From Haliotis asinina (taxonomy: Eukaryota > Mollusca > Gastropoda > Lepetellida > Haliotidae), in contig NC_090290.1 of assembly GCF_037392515.1 (NCBI RefSeq), positions 24,325,753 through 24,389,752 of the forward strand: 64,000 nt of DNA. The letters run 5' to 3'. Below, piece after piece: positions 24,276 to 37,100 of this stretch. The translations under genes and the position numbers were made by a program. The notes under the pieces are model-generated. The model did no database searches. It was not told the origin of the DNA and saw nothing but the letters and a program-made list of their open reading frames with translations. Numbering within the stretch: position 1 is the stretch's first letter; each line of letters opens with the position of its first letter.

Positions 24276-24412
24276 TTACTCTTATATCTCAAATGTTGGG
24301 AAATATAGACGCCGTCTAGGCAAACAGATCTCATATTACTGTAATGGATAAATTCGGTCTTAGTTACAGAATCATCAGCTGGGTTCATATTATATTCTCT
24401 GTCTTCTTACCA

Positions 24413-24583
24413 GTGAGTGAGTATGATTTTACACCGCTTTAGAAATATCCAAGCACTATCACAACTGTTGACACCAGAAATGGACTTCATACATTGTACC
24501 CACGTGGAGAATCGAACTCGGGTCTTTGGGTCTTCGTCGTGAAGAGCGGACGTTTTATCCACCAGGCTACCCCACCGGACCCT
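24413..24583 (-). repeat. tRNA-derived SINE, abalone-type family 2
   Basis: Minus-strand order: ggtagcctggtggataaaac, cgaagaccc, gagttcgattctcc (B box), gggtacaatgtatgaag, atttctggtgtc, then gcggtgtaaaatcat ending in actcactcac. Head, body and CTCACTCAC tail are all present and moderately mutated. Confidence 0.8.
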
Positions 24584-24762
24584 AACTTGGTTTCAAAAGT
24601 GTTCACGTAGACCTTTGGCCCATATCACAGAACATTGCCGATGGGATCTTCATTTAAAACATTTCTACGTAATACTGTGGTACAATCATGCATAGCAGTT
24701 GTTTTTAAAAAATTGGTATTTTTTGTTGTTGCCATGGGTAAATAGATATCTTGAACAGACCC

Positions 24763-25078
24763 ATAAGATGCGGGTTAGAATTGATCTACCACAAGTAACC
24801 CATGCCTGTCGTAAGACGCTACTAACGGAATCGAGTCAGGCTCGCTGACATGGATGACACATGTCATCGTTGTTGTGTGGATCAGTGTTCATGCTGTTGA
24901 TCGCTGGATTGTCGTTCCATACATGTACTTGATTAGTTACTGCCGCCATATAGCTGGAATATTGCTGAGTGTGGCATTACACAACAATTAAACAAACAGG
25001 AGACGGGCATAGAGGCAGAAGCCCACACACACTCGCACGCTCACTCACTCACTCACTCACTCACTCGCTCTCTCACAG
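24763..25078 (+). repeat. SINE-like repeat, family 3, with CACT tail
   Basis: Order: ataagatgcgggttagaat, aacccatgcctgtcgtaag, gacacatgtcatcg, tgttgatcgctggattgtc, cgccatatagctggaatatt, gctgagtgtggc, then cactcactcactcac. From memory this arrangement is common in Haliotis sequences. It shares its tail with family 2 but not its tRNA head. Confidence 0.75.
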
Positions 25079-26160
25079 ATTCATATAGCAAGAGAAAGAG
25101 AGACAGGTCTTTTTAAATAAACTTGCACAGATTTTCAGAACTTCCAACATGACTTAGACAAATTTACACAGGCCGTAGACTAGTTACGAATTAGCTGACC
25201 CTCTCTTTGTATATGTCTCTAATGTATCTGAGGGTCAGACTTTTCTGATGGTGGTTGTTTTGAAAATGGGTTTCCATTTTGGTTGATAATTACCATTTAT
25301 ACCATTACTACCTGTTGACATCTTTAAAAAAATATATTGCCCTTTACTGTATTTGTGTAGCAATATGGCCGAAATGTAAAAAAGGCAACGTCTTGTAGTG
25401 CGCTGTATAAAACAGATCTTATGTATTAACTGTCATGTAATACCTTGCATATTTTGGACGTGATATGGGATGTTGGGGTACATTTGTAGGAATGAGACTT
25501 TCTGCTGAGGTAAACTAAATAGAGCATCGTGTGGAATTACTTCCCTTACACCAACAGATACATGTACGTTTCCTTAACAGAGAACCCCGTAAAATCTTTC
25601 GCAATTCCTTTCATGTTCAGTTATAAACGTGTGACAGGCTTAAAATCATGACAGGTAATTGGGTTTACTTGGTCTAATACTTGCAAGAACATAAATATAA
25701 AAGCACGCTGACTGAATCTGCAGATATGTTTTGCCAAATATGAATCGCCACAATGCTCTAACCGATTTCAGCCAGTCACCAACTTTGTCTTCTGAAGTCA
25801 TTTGGTTGATTTATCATCTGTGTTTAGTGTTATTTGTTTCACGTCTACTTTTATCGCTATCCGTTTCCTAGTTTCGTCATTCACTAGATGAAGGAGTAAG
25901 AACATACTCCGAAACGTCATGTCCTCAGAATACGAAATTGTCATCCCGAAGTTCTTTCCTTTATGTGTAGTCTGTAAGACTTAACACGTTCACACACACC
26001 AAGGTCATAAAAGTGCATACAAAACATGTGTTTGGTGGTTCAGTGTGTCTTCATCATGTCGTTATGCAAATAAAATTGTCAGTATCATCTCGTTGACACT
26101 CTCCTTACCTCACCACATGTCAGACTAATCCAAGGTATCCGCACAGTCTCATAATTTAGA
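25079..26160. other. No gene seen
   Basis: Unique-looking AT-rich sequence with no supported frame, splice-bounded exon or recognised repeat. Confidence 0.45.
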
Positions 26161-26328
26161 GTGAGTGAGTGAGTTGGGTTTTACGCCACTTTGAGCAATA
26201 TTCCAGCAATATCATGGCGGGGGACATCGGAAATGAGCTTCACACATTGTGCCCATACGGGGAATCGAACACGGGTCGTCAGCGTGACGAGCGGACGCCT
26301 TAACTACGAGGCTACTCCACCAACCCCT
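26161..26328 (-). repeat. tRNA-derived SINE, family 2, near full length
   Basis: On plus it begins gagtgagtgagtgagttggg, then ttttacgccactttgagcaa, tattccagcaatatcatggc, ttcacacattgtgcccatac and ggggaatcgaacacggg (B-box complement), ending gaggctactccaccaac. The minus strand is the sense strand. The small open frame over it is fortuitous. Confidence 0.85.
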
Positions 26329-26600
26329 CATAATACAGAATACTTAAACATGAGTGTGCGTGCGTGCGTGTGTGTATGTCCTAGTGCATATGGAAAACGT
26401 GTCAGATTTCATATGCCAGTATTCTGACACTCAGTTTGGTTTAACTGATACTCATTTTGGTTAAACTGATACTTAGTATAACTCACGTCTCACGCACATA
26501 TAATAACTCATATACTAGTATATCATGAAACTTCTAGTTTATAAATATTCACGACAGCCATGAGAAACTGTCGTGAGAAAACGAATACCCTTCACATGGA

Positions 26601-26688
26601 TCCTGTGTGAAGTCCATATCCGGTGTGCCCCCGACGTGATGTTGCTGCAATATTGCAAAGGCGGCGTAAAACTAAACTCACTCACTCA
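26601..26688 (+). repeat. 5'-truncated SINE, family 2, next to the 45-bp array
   Basis: Carries only the 3' half: gtgtgaagtccatatccggt, gtgatgttgctgcaatattg and ggcggcgtaaaactaaactc, ending in the CTCACTCA tail. It stops a few bases before the first unit of the 45-bp array. Confidence 0.8.
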
Positions 26689-26713
26689 AATAGACCATGA
26701 TTCTGACGTCCCA

Positions 26714-29060
26714 AATATCAGCACAGAGATGTAGAAGTAGGTCCATGTGATATTTAGTGATGTCAGCACAGAGATGTAGAAGTAGGTCCATGTCATATTT
26801 AGTGATGTCAGCACAGAGATGTAGAAGTAGGTCCATGTAATATTTAGTGATGTCAGCACAGAGATGTAGAAGTAGGTCCATGTGATATTTAGTGATGTCA
26901 ACACAGAGATGTAGAAGTAGGTCCATGTGATATTTAGTGATGTCAGCACAGATATGTAGAAGTAGGTCCATGTGATATTTAGTGATGTCAGCACAGAGAT
27001 GTAGAAGTAGGTCCATGTGATATTTAGTGATGTCAGTACAGAGATGTAGAAGTAGGTCCATGTGATATTTAGTGATGTCAGTACAGAGATGTAGAAGTAG
27101 GTCCATGTGATATTTAGTGATGTCAGCACAGCCGTGTGATATTTAGTGATGTCAGTACAGAGATGTAGAAGTAGGTCCATGTGATATTTAGTGATGTCAG
27201 CACAGAGATGTAGAAGTAGGTCCATGTGATATTTAGTGATGTCAGTACAGAGATGTAGAAGTAGGTCCATGTGATATTTAGTGATGTCAGCACAGAGATG
27301 TAGAAGTAGGTCCATGTAATATTTAGTGATGTCAGCACAGAGATGTAGAAGTAGGTCCATGTAATATTTAGTGATGTCAGCACAGAGATGTAGAAGTAGG
27401 TCCATGTGATATTTAGTGATGTCAACACAGAGATGTAGAAGTAGGTCCATGTGATATTTAGTGATGTCAGCACAGAGATGTAGAAGTAGGTCCATGTGAT
27501 ATTTAGTGATGTCAGTACAGAGATGTAGAAGTAGGTCCATGTCATATTTAGTGATGTCAGCACAGCCGTGTGATATTTAGTGATGTCAGTACAGAGATGT
27601 AGAAGTAGGTCCATGTGATATTTAGTGATGTCAGCACAGAGATGTAGAAGTAGGTCCATGTGATATTTAGTGATGTCAGTACAGAGATGTAGAAGTAGGT
27701 CCATGTGATATTTAGTGATGTCAGCACAGAGATGTAGAAGTAGGTCCATGTGATATTTAGTGATGTCAGCACAGCCGTGTGATATTTAGTGATGTCAGCA
27801 CAGAGATGTAGAAGTAGGTCCATGTGATATTTAGTGATGTCAGTACAGAGATGTAGAAGTAGGTCCATGTGATATTTAGTGATGTCAGCACAGAGATGTA
27901 GAAGTAGGTCCATGTGATATTTAGTGATGTCAGTACAGAGATGTAGAAGTAGGTCCATGTCATATTTAGTGATGTCAGCACAGAGATGCAGAAGTAGGTC
28001 CATGTCATATTTAGTGATGTCAGCACAGAGATGTAGAAGTAGGTCCATGTGATATTTAGTGATGTCAGCACAGAGATGTAGAAGTAGGTCCATGTGATAT
28101 TTAGTGATGTCAACACAGAGATGTAGAAGTAGGTCCATGTGATATTTAGTGATGTCAGCACAGAGATGTAGAAGTAGGTCCATGTGATATTTAGTGATGT
28201 CAGTACAGAGATGTAGAAGTAGGTCCATGTGATATTTAGTGATGTCAGCACAGAGATGTAGAAGTGGGTCCATGTGATATTTAGTGATGTCAGCATCGAG
28301 ATGTAGAAGTAGGTCCATGTAATATTTAGTGATGTCAACACAGAGATGTAGAAGTAGGTCCATGTAATATTTAGTGATGTCAGCACAGAGATGTAGAAGT
28401 AGGTCCATGTCATATTTAGTGATGTCAGCACAGAGATGTAGAAGTAGGTCCATGTAATATTTAGTGATGTCAGCACAGAGATGTAGAAGTAGGTCCATGT
28501 GATATTTAGTGATGTCAGCATCGAGATGTAGAAGTAGGTCCATGTAATATTTAGTGATGTCAGCACAGAGATGTAGAAGTAGGTCCATGTAATATTTAGT
28601 GATGTCAGCACAGAGATGTAGAAGTAGGTCCATGTGATATTTAGTGATGTCAGCACAGAGATGTAGAAGTAGGTCCATGTGATATTTAGTGATGTCAGCA
28701 CAGAGATGTAGAAGTAGGTCCATGTGATATTTAGTGATGTCAGCACAGAGATGTAGAAGTAGGTCCATGTAATATTTAGTGATGTCAGCACAGAGATGTA
28801 GAAGTAGGTCCATGTGATATTTAGTGATGTCAGCACAGAGATGTAGAAGTAGGTCCATGTGATATTTAGTGATGTCAGCACAGAGATGTAGAAGTAGGTC
28901 CATGTGATATTTAGTGATGTCAGCACAGAGATGTAGAAGTAGGCCCATGTAATATTTAGTGATGTCAGCACAGAGATGTAGAAGTAGGTCCATGTGATAT
29001 TTAGTGATGTCAGCACAGAGATGTAGAAGTAGGTCCATGTGATATTTAGTGATGTCAGCA
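26714..29060. repeat. 45-bp minisatellite, 49 full and 3 truncated units
   Basis: The unit reads gatgtcagcacagagatgta, gaagtaggtccatgtgatat, ttagt. From the first gatgtcagca at 26759 to the last at 29051 is 2292 bases, equal to 49 x 45 plus 3 x 29. The 29-base units contain cagcacagccgtgtgat (gccgtg at 27131, 27565 and 27774) and drop 16 bases. A partial unit starts near 26714. Since 45 is divisible by 3, long minus-strand frames appear (MDLLLHLCADITKYH repeated, up to 502 codons). The 29-base units break them, and no start context, signal or known protein matches. Confidence 0.97.
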
Positions 29061-29770
29061 AGCATAATTAGAAATACGTGGGAAATATACTGTTTTGTAA
29101 TGCAAACTTATTAGTATCGTTGATTTCATAAAGGATCAGTTTTGTTTCATTCGCACTCTAGAAAGAAAAACAAAATCCATTGAGATAATGAGATAATTAT
29201 TGTTGTTTTATATATTTGATAAAAGACAAGTTGTGATGTCGTCCCTCTTTGGGAAATGTCAGATTCTAAAGGTAGTCATATACAAAAAAAAATATTTACG
29301 TACACAGCTATTTTCATTTGTTCATTTTTTCAAAGTACAACCAATTTAGACTCGCATGCTTGTAACACCTTCATTTACAGAGACAGAATGAGTATCAGGT
29401 GAAGAAGCCAGCAACAAAGTCTATACAGCTAGAAAGATTCATGTATATTGGTCTATGTTTGCTGACATTTAATGTGTTACATTTGGGCAATATCCGAAGC
29501 AGGTGATATATTAGGAAAATAAAGTATACAAATGATGACCAAAATGTTATAATTTATCATATGAGCAGGTATTAAAAGCTATACATTTTAAGACATAACA
29601 CTAAATTCTATAAATATTTTTTGGATTTGGTACTAATCGTTCGTTTTGTTTGTTTCTCCTTCAGTCCAAGCTGTAATAATTTGTTGAGTGTTTTAATATA
29701 TCGGATGTGCCTATTTTAATAAAAGTTAGAATCTCTTCTTCATTGAACAGCTATAAGGCTATAAGTCCTG
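29061..29770. other. No gene seen
   Basis: AT-rich flank of the 45-bp array. Nothing recognised. Confidence 0.5.
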
Positions 29771-29780
29771 GTCCTAGATG

Positions 29781-29849
29781 TTCGAAGCTCTCTCTTCACT
29801 ACGGTAGTCATAAGTGCTGTACATTTATGCTACGCTAGAGAGCTTCGAA
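29781..29849. repeat. Short fold-back (MITE-like) hairpin
   Basis: Perfect 13-base arms ttcgaagctctct (29781-29793) and agagagcttcgaa (29837-29849), with a second weaker stem inside (tagtcataa / ttatgcta). Similar gagagcttcgaa fold-backs are, from memory, frequent in gastropod genomes. Confidence 0.7.
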
Positions 29850-31164
29850 AATTTGGGCCCTGATTTCACGAAGTGGCTATTCAAGGTTACAATAAGTAAA
29901 AAATGAGTACTAGTATTTCACTACCCACACTGTGAATACATCCAATATCCTGACTTAGTTGTATTCCGTTTGTTTGCATCACTCTACCTACATATTCTAC
30001 TTCAGCCAAACACCTGTTCATGGTCAAAACAAGACAGTATTTTAGAAAGCTCCCTGCAAACATGTTAACAACATATATGCTTTGCATATGTTTTGAATAT
30101 AATTCTCCAATAATCTTATTAACTAAACTCATTTGATAACCTCTTCACGATTTTTTAAAAAATGGTTTGGTAATTTCTGTTGACCATGTCGTCCATCTCT
30201 TGTCGTGACACTATTTGTTTCATTATCTTGGGTGACCTGACATGACAAAGCGGAATAGAAGGAAGTAATTGGGGAAATCCGGTCACACAATATTTTCTCT
30301 GACAAATACCGCTGTGTCCCCCTGATGCCTGGTAACTATATATTAGCCCCGTTAAGTCTACTGCTGCTACAATTTACACCACGAACGGGAGAGGTAACTG
30401 CTTTAAACTGACTTATTTCCGCAGTGACTGATCTTTATCGCAAAATGGTATACGCGTGAGAAAGTGTGTCTTAAAGAGCGGAAATAGACCCTTATGTACA
30501 CTCAGGTGTGTAGGGGAGTTAGATCACTTCAGAATGCTGCACTGATTCCGACACTAGAGGATAAATTCTGTTATAACTCGGTACATGTTAACCACTATCG
30601 TAATGAAGTCTTTTCCCATACAATTTGTCTGCTGTCTTCAGTAAGAACTGATGGATGGATACTTTCTGTGTTTTTAAATGTTTTATTTTTCCTGGTACCT
30701 ATTTTGTAAGAACTGTGGATTTTTAAACAACTGGCATTTGACGCCTCTCTGCATGACCATGAAAGGAGTGTCCATAGAAAAAAGAGAGATCTGCCTTGAG
30801 GAAATACTTGATTTTTCAAATTCCAAATACAAACCCGGAAAAGACTACGTACAGTTTAGCATGATTTCAGTACGAAACTGTACCTTTCACAATTGTTTCC
30901 TGTTTCTCTCGTACTTGCACTGGAATACAGAAACGGAAATCTATCATTTAATTACATGTTCTGTATCTGTTCAATGCCTGTTTGTGCATGTTCCGTGCCA
31001 GTTGCTACCCGCTTTTTCTTTTCATCATATTAGTTGAACAAGCAATATTATGTACAAGTTAAACAAATAGAAGTGAGTCTGTCTGTGTGCGTGCGTGCGT
31101 GAGTGAGTGCATGCATGCACACGCACATACTCCATTCATGTAGAATTATGGATTACAAAAACAC
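29850..31164. other. No supported gene
   Basis: A frame at 30678-31037 is open for 119 codons but shows no domain, no convincing splice borders and an AT-rich composition like its surroundings. It is left uncalled. A short GTGC-rich tract lies at about 31085-31130. Confidence 0.4.
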
Positions 31165-31296
31165 GAGCGAGTGAGTGAGCTTAGTTTTACGTCGCACCTG
31201 TAATGGGCTTCAAACATTGTAACCATGTCGGGAATCGAACCCGGGTCTTAGGCGTGACCAGCGAAACCTTAAACCACTAGGCTATCCCAACGCCCC
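31165..31296 (-). repeat. tRNA-derived SINE, family 2, internally shortened
   Basis: On plus: gagtgagtgagcttagtttt, acgtcgcac, gggcttcaaacattgtaacc, atgtcgggaatcgaacccgg, gtcttaggcgtgaccagc, aaaccactaggctatccc. The head and B box are well preserved. The middle 'atattgctggaatatt' part is missing. Confidence 0.8.
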
Positions 31297-31665
31297 CATG
31301 TATGTGTAAAATAACCATGACATTTTGAAGATATTTTCCCCTTCATTTGTCCACCTAGATCTCCGTCCTCACTCGCGTGTTTTGGCAATGAAATATTTCC
31401 TGGGGAAGGGTTTGAATAAATTACCTTACATTAGCTATAGTATGTATTTATTCTCTAGTAGCTACGATATTTTCAATCTATTTCATGTTTTACCTGAGTA
31501 ACGAAGTTATTGATCTTGTTTTATTAGGTGCTCGTACTTTTCGGAAAAGTCAGTTGCCTAAAATATCTGTCGTCACGCTTACTAAGAAAGAAACAATTCA
31601 GACGTCCCAATGAAATGTGGTTGTAAGTTGTGGATGTTGTACGTTACTTCCTTGTTTGTGAAGAC

Positions 31666-31822
31666 GGCGGGGTAGCCTAGTGGTTAAATCGTCCGCTTGT
31701 CACACCGAAGACTCGGTTCAAGTCCCCAGATGGGTACAGTGTGTGAAGCCCATTTCTGGTGTCCCCTGGCGTGATATTGCTGGAATATTGTTGAAAGCTG
31801 CGTCAAACCATACACTCCCTCG
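31666..31822 (+). repeat. tRNA-derived SINE, family 2, near full length
   Basis: On plus: ggcggggtagcctagtggtt, aaatcgtccgcttgtcacac, cgaagactcggttcaagtcc, gggtacagtgtgtgaagccc, atttctggtgtcccctggcg, tgatattgctggaatattgt. The CTCACTC tail is degraded to cactccctcg. Confidence 0.85.
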
Positions 31823-31989
31823 TTGTTTGTGGGGATACCAGAGTATACGCCCTTAAAATGGTCTGAGATCACCTCTGAGTGAATAAGGTATACAAATGGT
31901 ATTGTGGGTTACTGTTGTTATTCCAAGCTGAAAATATTATATATTTATATATGTATAGTTTATTTGTATATAAGGCCATTCGACCTACA

Positions 31990-32470
31990 GTACAAAATAG
32001 TACACAGTACAGATGCATTACCCGATATGTATACAATATGGGTCAAAAAGGCAAATTTCACTAACACTATTTCGGAGAAAACACAGATACAACACAAGGT
32101 TGTTAGACATGTTACATATCTATAAGTTTATATAGGATGGTACATTATACAGCTGAGCTATCAGATGTGTACATACCACAAATAGACCATGATGTTAACA
32201 CTATGTCACAACATAGACGTATTTTAAATGTTTTACAGAGTTGTTAATATATTACTTATCCGAGAAGTATACATATGCTTCAGGCAAAGACATATTTCCC
32301 ACTTGGTTGGCTATAGAATTATACATTGGCAACATTTTTAATGACAGTGTCCAAACCTTTTCTGGTTTGACTGTGAGTATTTTGCACCCTGGTCTAAATA
32401 TTACATACACACCAGTAAGGTTGGATTTCCAAATGGGTATACAACAAGGGTAGAAAAAGACTGTGCTAAT
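31990..32470 (-). mobile_element. Non-LTR retrotransposon 3' fragment, second copy with internal deletion
   Basis: The minus-strand frame near 32252-32491 (FRPGCKILTVKPEKVW ... YFSDK) parallels the neighbouring fragment (FRSGCNILGIQLVRKG ... YLKYVYSS) at both ends but lacks the cysteine motif between. Nucleotide similarity (ccaaaccttttct, gcatcctgatctaaa versus gcaccctggtctaaa) supports two related copies side by side. Confidence 0.55.
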
Positions 32471-32474
32471 ACTA

Positions 32475-33296
32475 CTATGATGAGTAAACATATTTCAAAT
32501 ATTTTACAAGGTTGTTTATTATATTGGTATCTGAAGATGTACAGAGACTTTGAATCGAAATATTATGCCCACTTGATGTCTTTGGAATTAGGCGTTGGCG
32601 AAGGTTATCATAGAACTTGCAGTTGTATATAACATGTACTTCGTCTTCAATAGCCTTACAATGCTTACATAGTACAACATTATCATTAACACTAGCCAAA
32701 CCTTTTCTCACTAACTGAATACCAAGTATATTGCATCCTGATCTAAACATTGTAAAGATTCGTAAAGATTTTCTTTACTAATGTTAGACAAAAGATATTT
32801 TTCACAATTCAGCAAAGATTTATGAGAGTAATAGAAACAGAGTGATTTGTGGTCATGAAGGGATGAGTGCCACTCTTGGTAGAGGCAATCATTAAGTCTT
32901 TCAACAAATTTACAAATAAATATTTTTGAATCACCAACAGATTGTGTGTTCCATACAATTCCAAACCCATACCTGAACAATAAATGCTTAACATAACTTA
33001 CCCATGTTTGTCGTTTTCTAGATTCAGTTGACAGTAAAAACTGATAACATTGATAAGGGTATCGATCAGGATGCATGTGTAATAATCTTAATTTAATACA
33101 TTTTACAAAATAAACATGTGACAAAGGGAGTTGAATATATCAAATCAATACCGTGAATGTATGTTTTCATGTCCATCGCTACTGAAGAAACAAACAGACG
33201 ATGAGCTGCCCCAGCATCGGCATGGAGGCATCGCTCATTAACGACCCAAATAATGTTTGATAAACAGCAGTGTGTCGAGTTTTTGATTTTTGACAA
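32475..33296 (-). mobile_element. Non-LTR retrotransposon (LINE), C-terminal fragment of ORF2, decayed
   Basis: Minus-strand translation gives two adjoining frames. The upstream one is 32711-33124, with WVSYVKHLLFRYGFGIVWN typical of the region after the reverse transcriptase. The downstream one is 32475-32750, with FRSGCNILGIQLVRKG then LCKHCKAIEDEVHVIYNCKF. The latter matches the C-terminal C-x2-C...DE-x-H-x3-x-C signature of metazoan CR1/Jockey-like ORF2 proteins (established family knowledge). A frameshift near 32750 separates them. The element is 5' truncated; no reverse transcriptase core is present. Exact clade not resolved. Confidence 0.7.
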
Positions 33297-34120
33297 ACTG
33301 GCTGTTTTGACTTAATTTGAGGCCACCTTGACTTCAAAGATGAAGGGATCAATGTGAATGTTTGGTATCACCTGTTTTAGTCGACACTCATTACATAATT
33401 CGAATAATATTTTGATAGTAACTGCAGGACTATTTGAAAACTCAGCTATATGTCCGTGGCACAGTATCCACCTGTCAAGTTTTCTTTCACCGTTTCAGGT
33501 GTCATTAAAGTATTCTGAATTTTGATGTCTTGATGTAACCAGGATTTGAACAATGATCTCACTATTGGTTACTGTTTACACCTGGTTACGTTTTACTTAA
33601 ACAATGCATAACAAAATAATTGTATAGGTTTTCATGACTTCCTGTTGGGATCTATTGTGTTTATTGGAAAGTTGTTAAATATCAATTTCGTAATTTACAC
33701 AGTTATAGTATCTGAACACAAATGCACACAAATAATCATATATCATTCAATCTTTCAGAGTCAATTGCAGGATCAAGTGTCTGTCCTCCCAGGTGTGATG
33801 CATTCAATGATGAAGTCATGTTTTGCCTGCCCCTTTGGATTCTGCAAAACTTACCATAAAAGATACTCTCTTTAATGATTTGCTTCAAGTATTTTTCAAA
33901 AGTTTGTTAATTACTCATGACATTAATTTGATATTTATAATCTGATAATGCCTATTGACAGCCTGTTCAAATACATGTGCATGAACATTTTATCCTCAAT
34001 TTGTTAATGATTTTAAGCACTGATTTTACGTATAGCTTTGTAAATATTTCATGTATTGAACTCTGGAGCATGCAGATATGTTCAGTGAGTAAGTGAGTGA
34101 GTAAACTTGGTGTATTTCAG
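33297..34120. other. Non-coding, or upstream intron of the transposase-like pseudogene
   Basis: No clear gene. A short frame at about 33760-33872 encodes a Cys/His-rich stretch (SCFACPFGFCKTYHKRYS) after a possible acceptor (ctttcag). It could be a remnant N-terminal exon of the gene starting at 34121, but this cannot be shown here. Confidence 0.35.
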
Positions 34121-37100
34121 ATACTATCAGCTGCAGAGGTTGGATTTTCTCATTATCATCTGGATTCTGGAAAACTCTTTGTGCTACATTTAAGAAACTT
34201 TCTGTGGTACCTAGATCCCTTTTGGTCGTCACTTGAATCGAGATCCTTGAAGATGCCAGAGTTCTTAAAAAGACTGTATGATCTGAGTCGGATCGGCCAC
34301 AGTACATTCCGCATGTTTAATGATCATCAAATGAAAAAGAAAACAAAGCTACAGATATCAAGTCAGGAACTAAGTGAACATGTGAATCATGCTCAGGAAT
34401 ATTTCAACACAGTGTGGATGTCAAAGCCTATTTGGGAGCCAGTCCGGAAAGTTTTACAAGAACACGTAGACATATCCAGGTCCTGTCTGAAGTATCCAGA
34501 AGACAAGAAAGAAAAAATAATATCTCTGTACAACAGTTCTCAACCTGCAAGGTCACCCATTGAAAACAGCCTCTGAAGGACTGTGGAGGCATCAGAACAT
34601 GCCATCATTCCCCCCATAACAGAACTTGACCAAGCAATGGGAGAAGCTGAAGTCTACAAACCATTCTTTCTAAATGATGCCCAATATTTCTCGTACAAAA
34701 ATCCAGATCAACGTTTCAAGTATTCAAAGAAACTTCAGGAGACAGGATTGTCAGTTCCAGTTGTCCTGTTCAAGTATTCTCCTTTTGGGGGGAAATTCAC
34801 TTTTACCTTCCTCTGGAGGCTTCCGGGTGATGTTGATGAAATGGATGATTCACAATTTGCAATTTCTTTGCAGCAAAACTGCAAAGAAAATTCCTGTGTG
34901 TCATACCAGAAGCATGAAGATTGAATTCCAGCAGCACTTTTCCCACTGGGCCAAGATACCAGGATATGTGTTTAGGTCAATGCATACCTACCTGACAGGT
35001 GATGCATCCAAGTCTCCCACAACTGTCAGTCAAGAGGTTGACGCAAGAATGAACCAGGCTTTGTTGTCTGATGATCCACAACTTGTGATTGATCTTCGGG
35101 AGAATAATGTTGGAAGACCAGAGATGTTTGAACCTTTCTGGAATGCTTTTGAAAGAGTTTTACGTCTTGAGTTTGCCCCTATAGCTGATGACAGAAGATA
35201 CAGCATTCATGGCAACTTGCCTGTTGCAGTTTCGATACGGGATTTGATACAGAAAGTGAAAGAATTAGAGCCATCTGTGAACATTCTCTCAGAGACATGG
35301 GTCAGATTCCAGTTCTGGCTGAAAGATCCAAAGTCTCATGCAGCTCTAAACTACACTGGTAGATTTGACATCAAATACCACGTTCAGTCAAGAAGTATCC
35401 ATAAGAGTCATGTGGACAGCCATTATTGCATGGTTTTATTGAAGTACACAAAGGAATTTGCAGTCTTACACCAGGCTGATGTACTGCATGGATGACAAAC
35501 ACGGAATAAATGTTGGAGAACCAGATTCACCATTGGCTTCTCTTGACAGAGGTAAATGGGCGCTGATGTTCAAAGGAAGAGAATCAGTTGCGCTTGATCA
35601 TGACTTAAGTTAACCCCTTCTGTGCTCCTTGTGTGTGATGTTCCAGAACAAGTTGATGGCAGCTTTTACAGAGGGCAAGCGGTTGTTTCTGTTTCTGTGT
35701 TTCTGTTTGTTTCAGCTTTGGCTGAGTTTCAGAAAGCAGTGTCTGATATTCCCTCAAAACCAATTGAGGTTTTGTTGACAGATGGAGGTCCTGACCACAA
35801 TGTTCGCTTTGGTTCTGTCAAGATATCTCTGGTTGCACACTTTCTCAGTCGAAACCTTGATATGATTTCTGCAGTCATGACTGCTCCAGGAGGAAGTTGG
35901 ATTAACCCGGCAGAGAAAGTTATGTCAATTTAGAACACTGAATTGTATGATTTGGCTCTGAGCAGAGCTGAAATGGATCTTGAAACAGAGCAAACGATTC
36001 GCGCAATTTCAAATATGTCAGAACTTAGGGGAAAGGCCAAACGATCAGATGGTCTTGAAAATGCTTTAAGGGGAAGCATACAGCCGGTCATTGATGTTGT
36101 ATCTCAGCGTTTTAGTCGCCTCAGCTTGAAACAAGTACCTTTCAAGATTGTTAATAAGGTATCTACTGAAGAGGTAACTGAACTGTTCAACTGTGCCAAG
36201 GCCATACAGCCAGAGCTTGTGCGTTCTGACACAACACAGAAACAGCTTGCCAAGCACAAGAGTCTCATGCAGTGTATTGCTACTCATGGAAGAGAGAGAC
36301 ATATGCTCCTTTCAACTGAAGAAGTGCCAGAAGGCCCCATCAAGTGAGTATTTGAAAGAGGAAGCCAAGGTGTTGATAACTTCAAACAATACTTTAAGTC
36401 ATGACACTCAAGCGAAATATTGTGAAGTGACCTCTAAGGCAAGGAGCTGCAGAGCCTTATGGCTCATTGTTGAGGAAACAAGACTTGAAAGTGCATATAA
36501 ACTGTCAATAGAAGATCTCGCTGTGAAGGTAGAAAATGAAGACCCTTGTACAGTTTGTCAGACTCCAAGGATAGGGTTGCAAAGGCTTATGACTCTTTCA
36601 TGGATTCCAGATCCACAAACTGATGGAAACAGTGTCGACAAAGCAAGGTTCATGTCTTTCCGTGATCTGATTGGCAAAGATACCAAGGAGACTGACAGAC
36701 CTCATACAAAGGATTATAATGACAAGGAACAGAAAAAGCTTCTAACAAAGGACCGAGGAGTAGTTGCATGCAGTTCTTGTAAGAAACCAAGAGTCATCTA
36801 TTCAGACAAGAAGTTGTGGACAAAAGATGAAATGGACTTGGACATACAGTTATAATCAGGTCTATTATTTTCTTTAATTACAGTGACAAAGTTTTGAAGT
36901 TTATTTTAGGTTTGATTTAGAGGCTGATGTATAACATATACTTAACAGCCAGTGTCAATGTGTTTCTTTCACTACCACTATTGAGAGATGAAACCCATTT
37001 CTAGTGTCCCCAACTGTGATACTGATGAAATGTTGCAAACCATTCCTTCACTTAGCTTTCAGACATCTAAAACAAGGCTCTGTCCGGACAATGAATATTT

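Noticed and set aside
30678..31037. 119-codon plus-strand frame
   Set aside because: No domain, no convincing splice borders, ordinary AT-rich composition.
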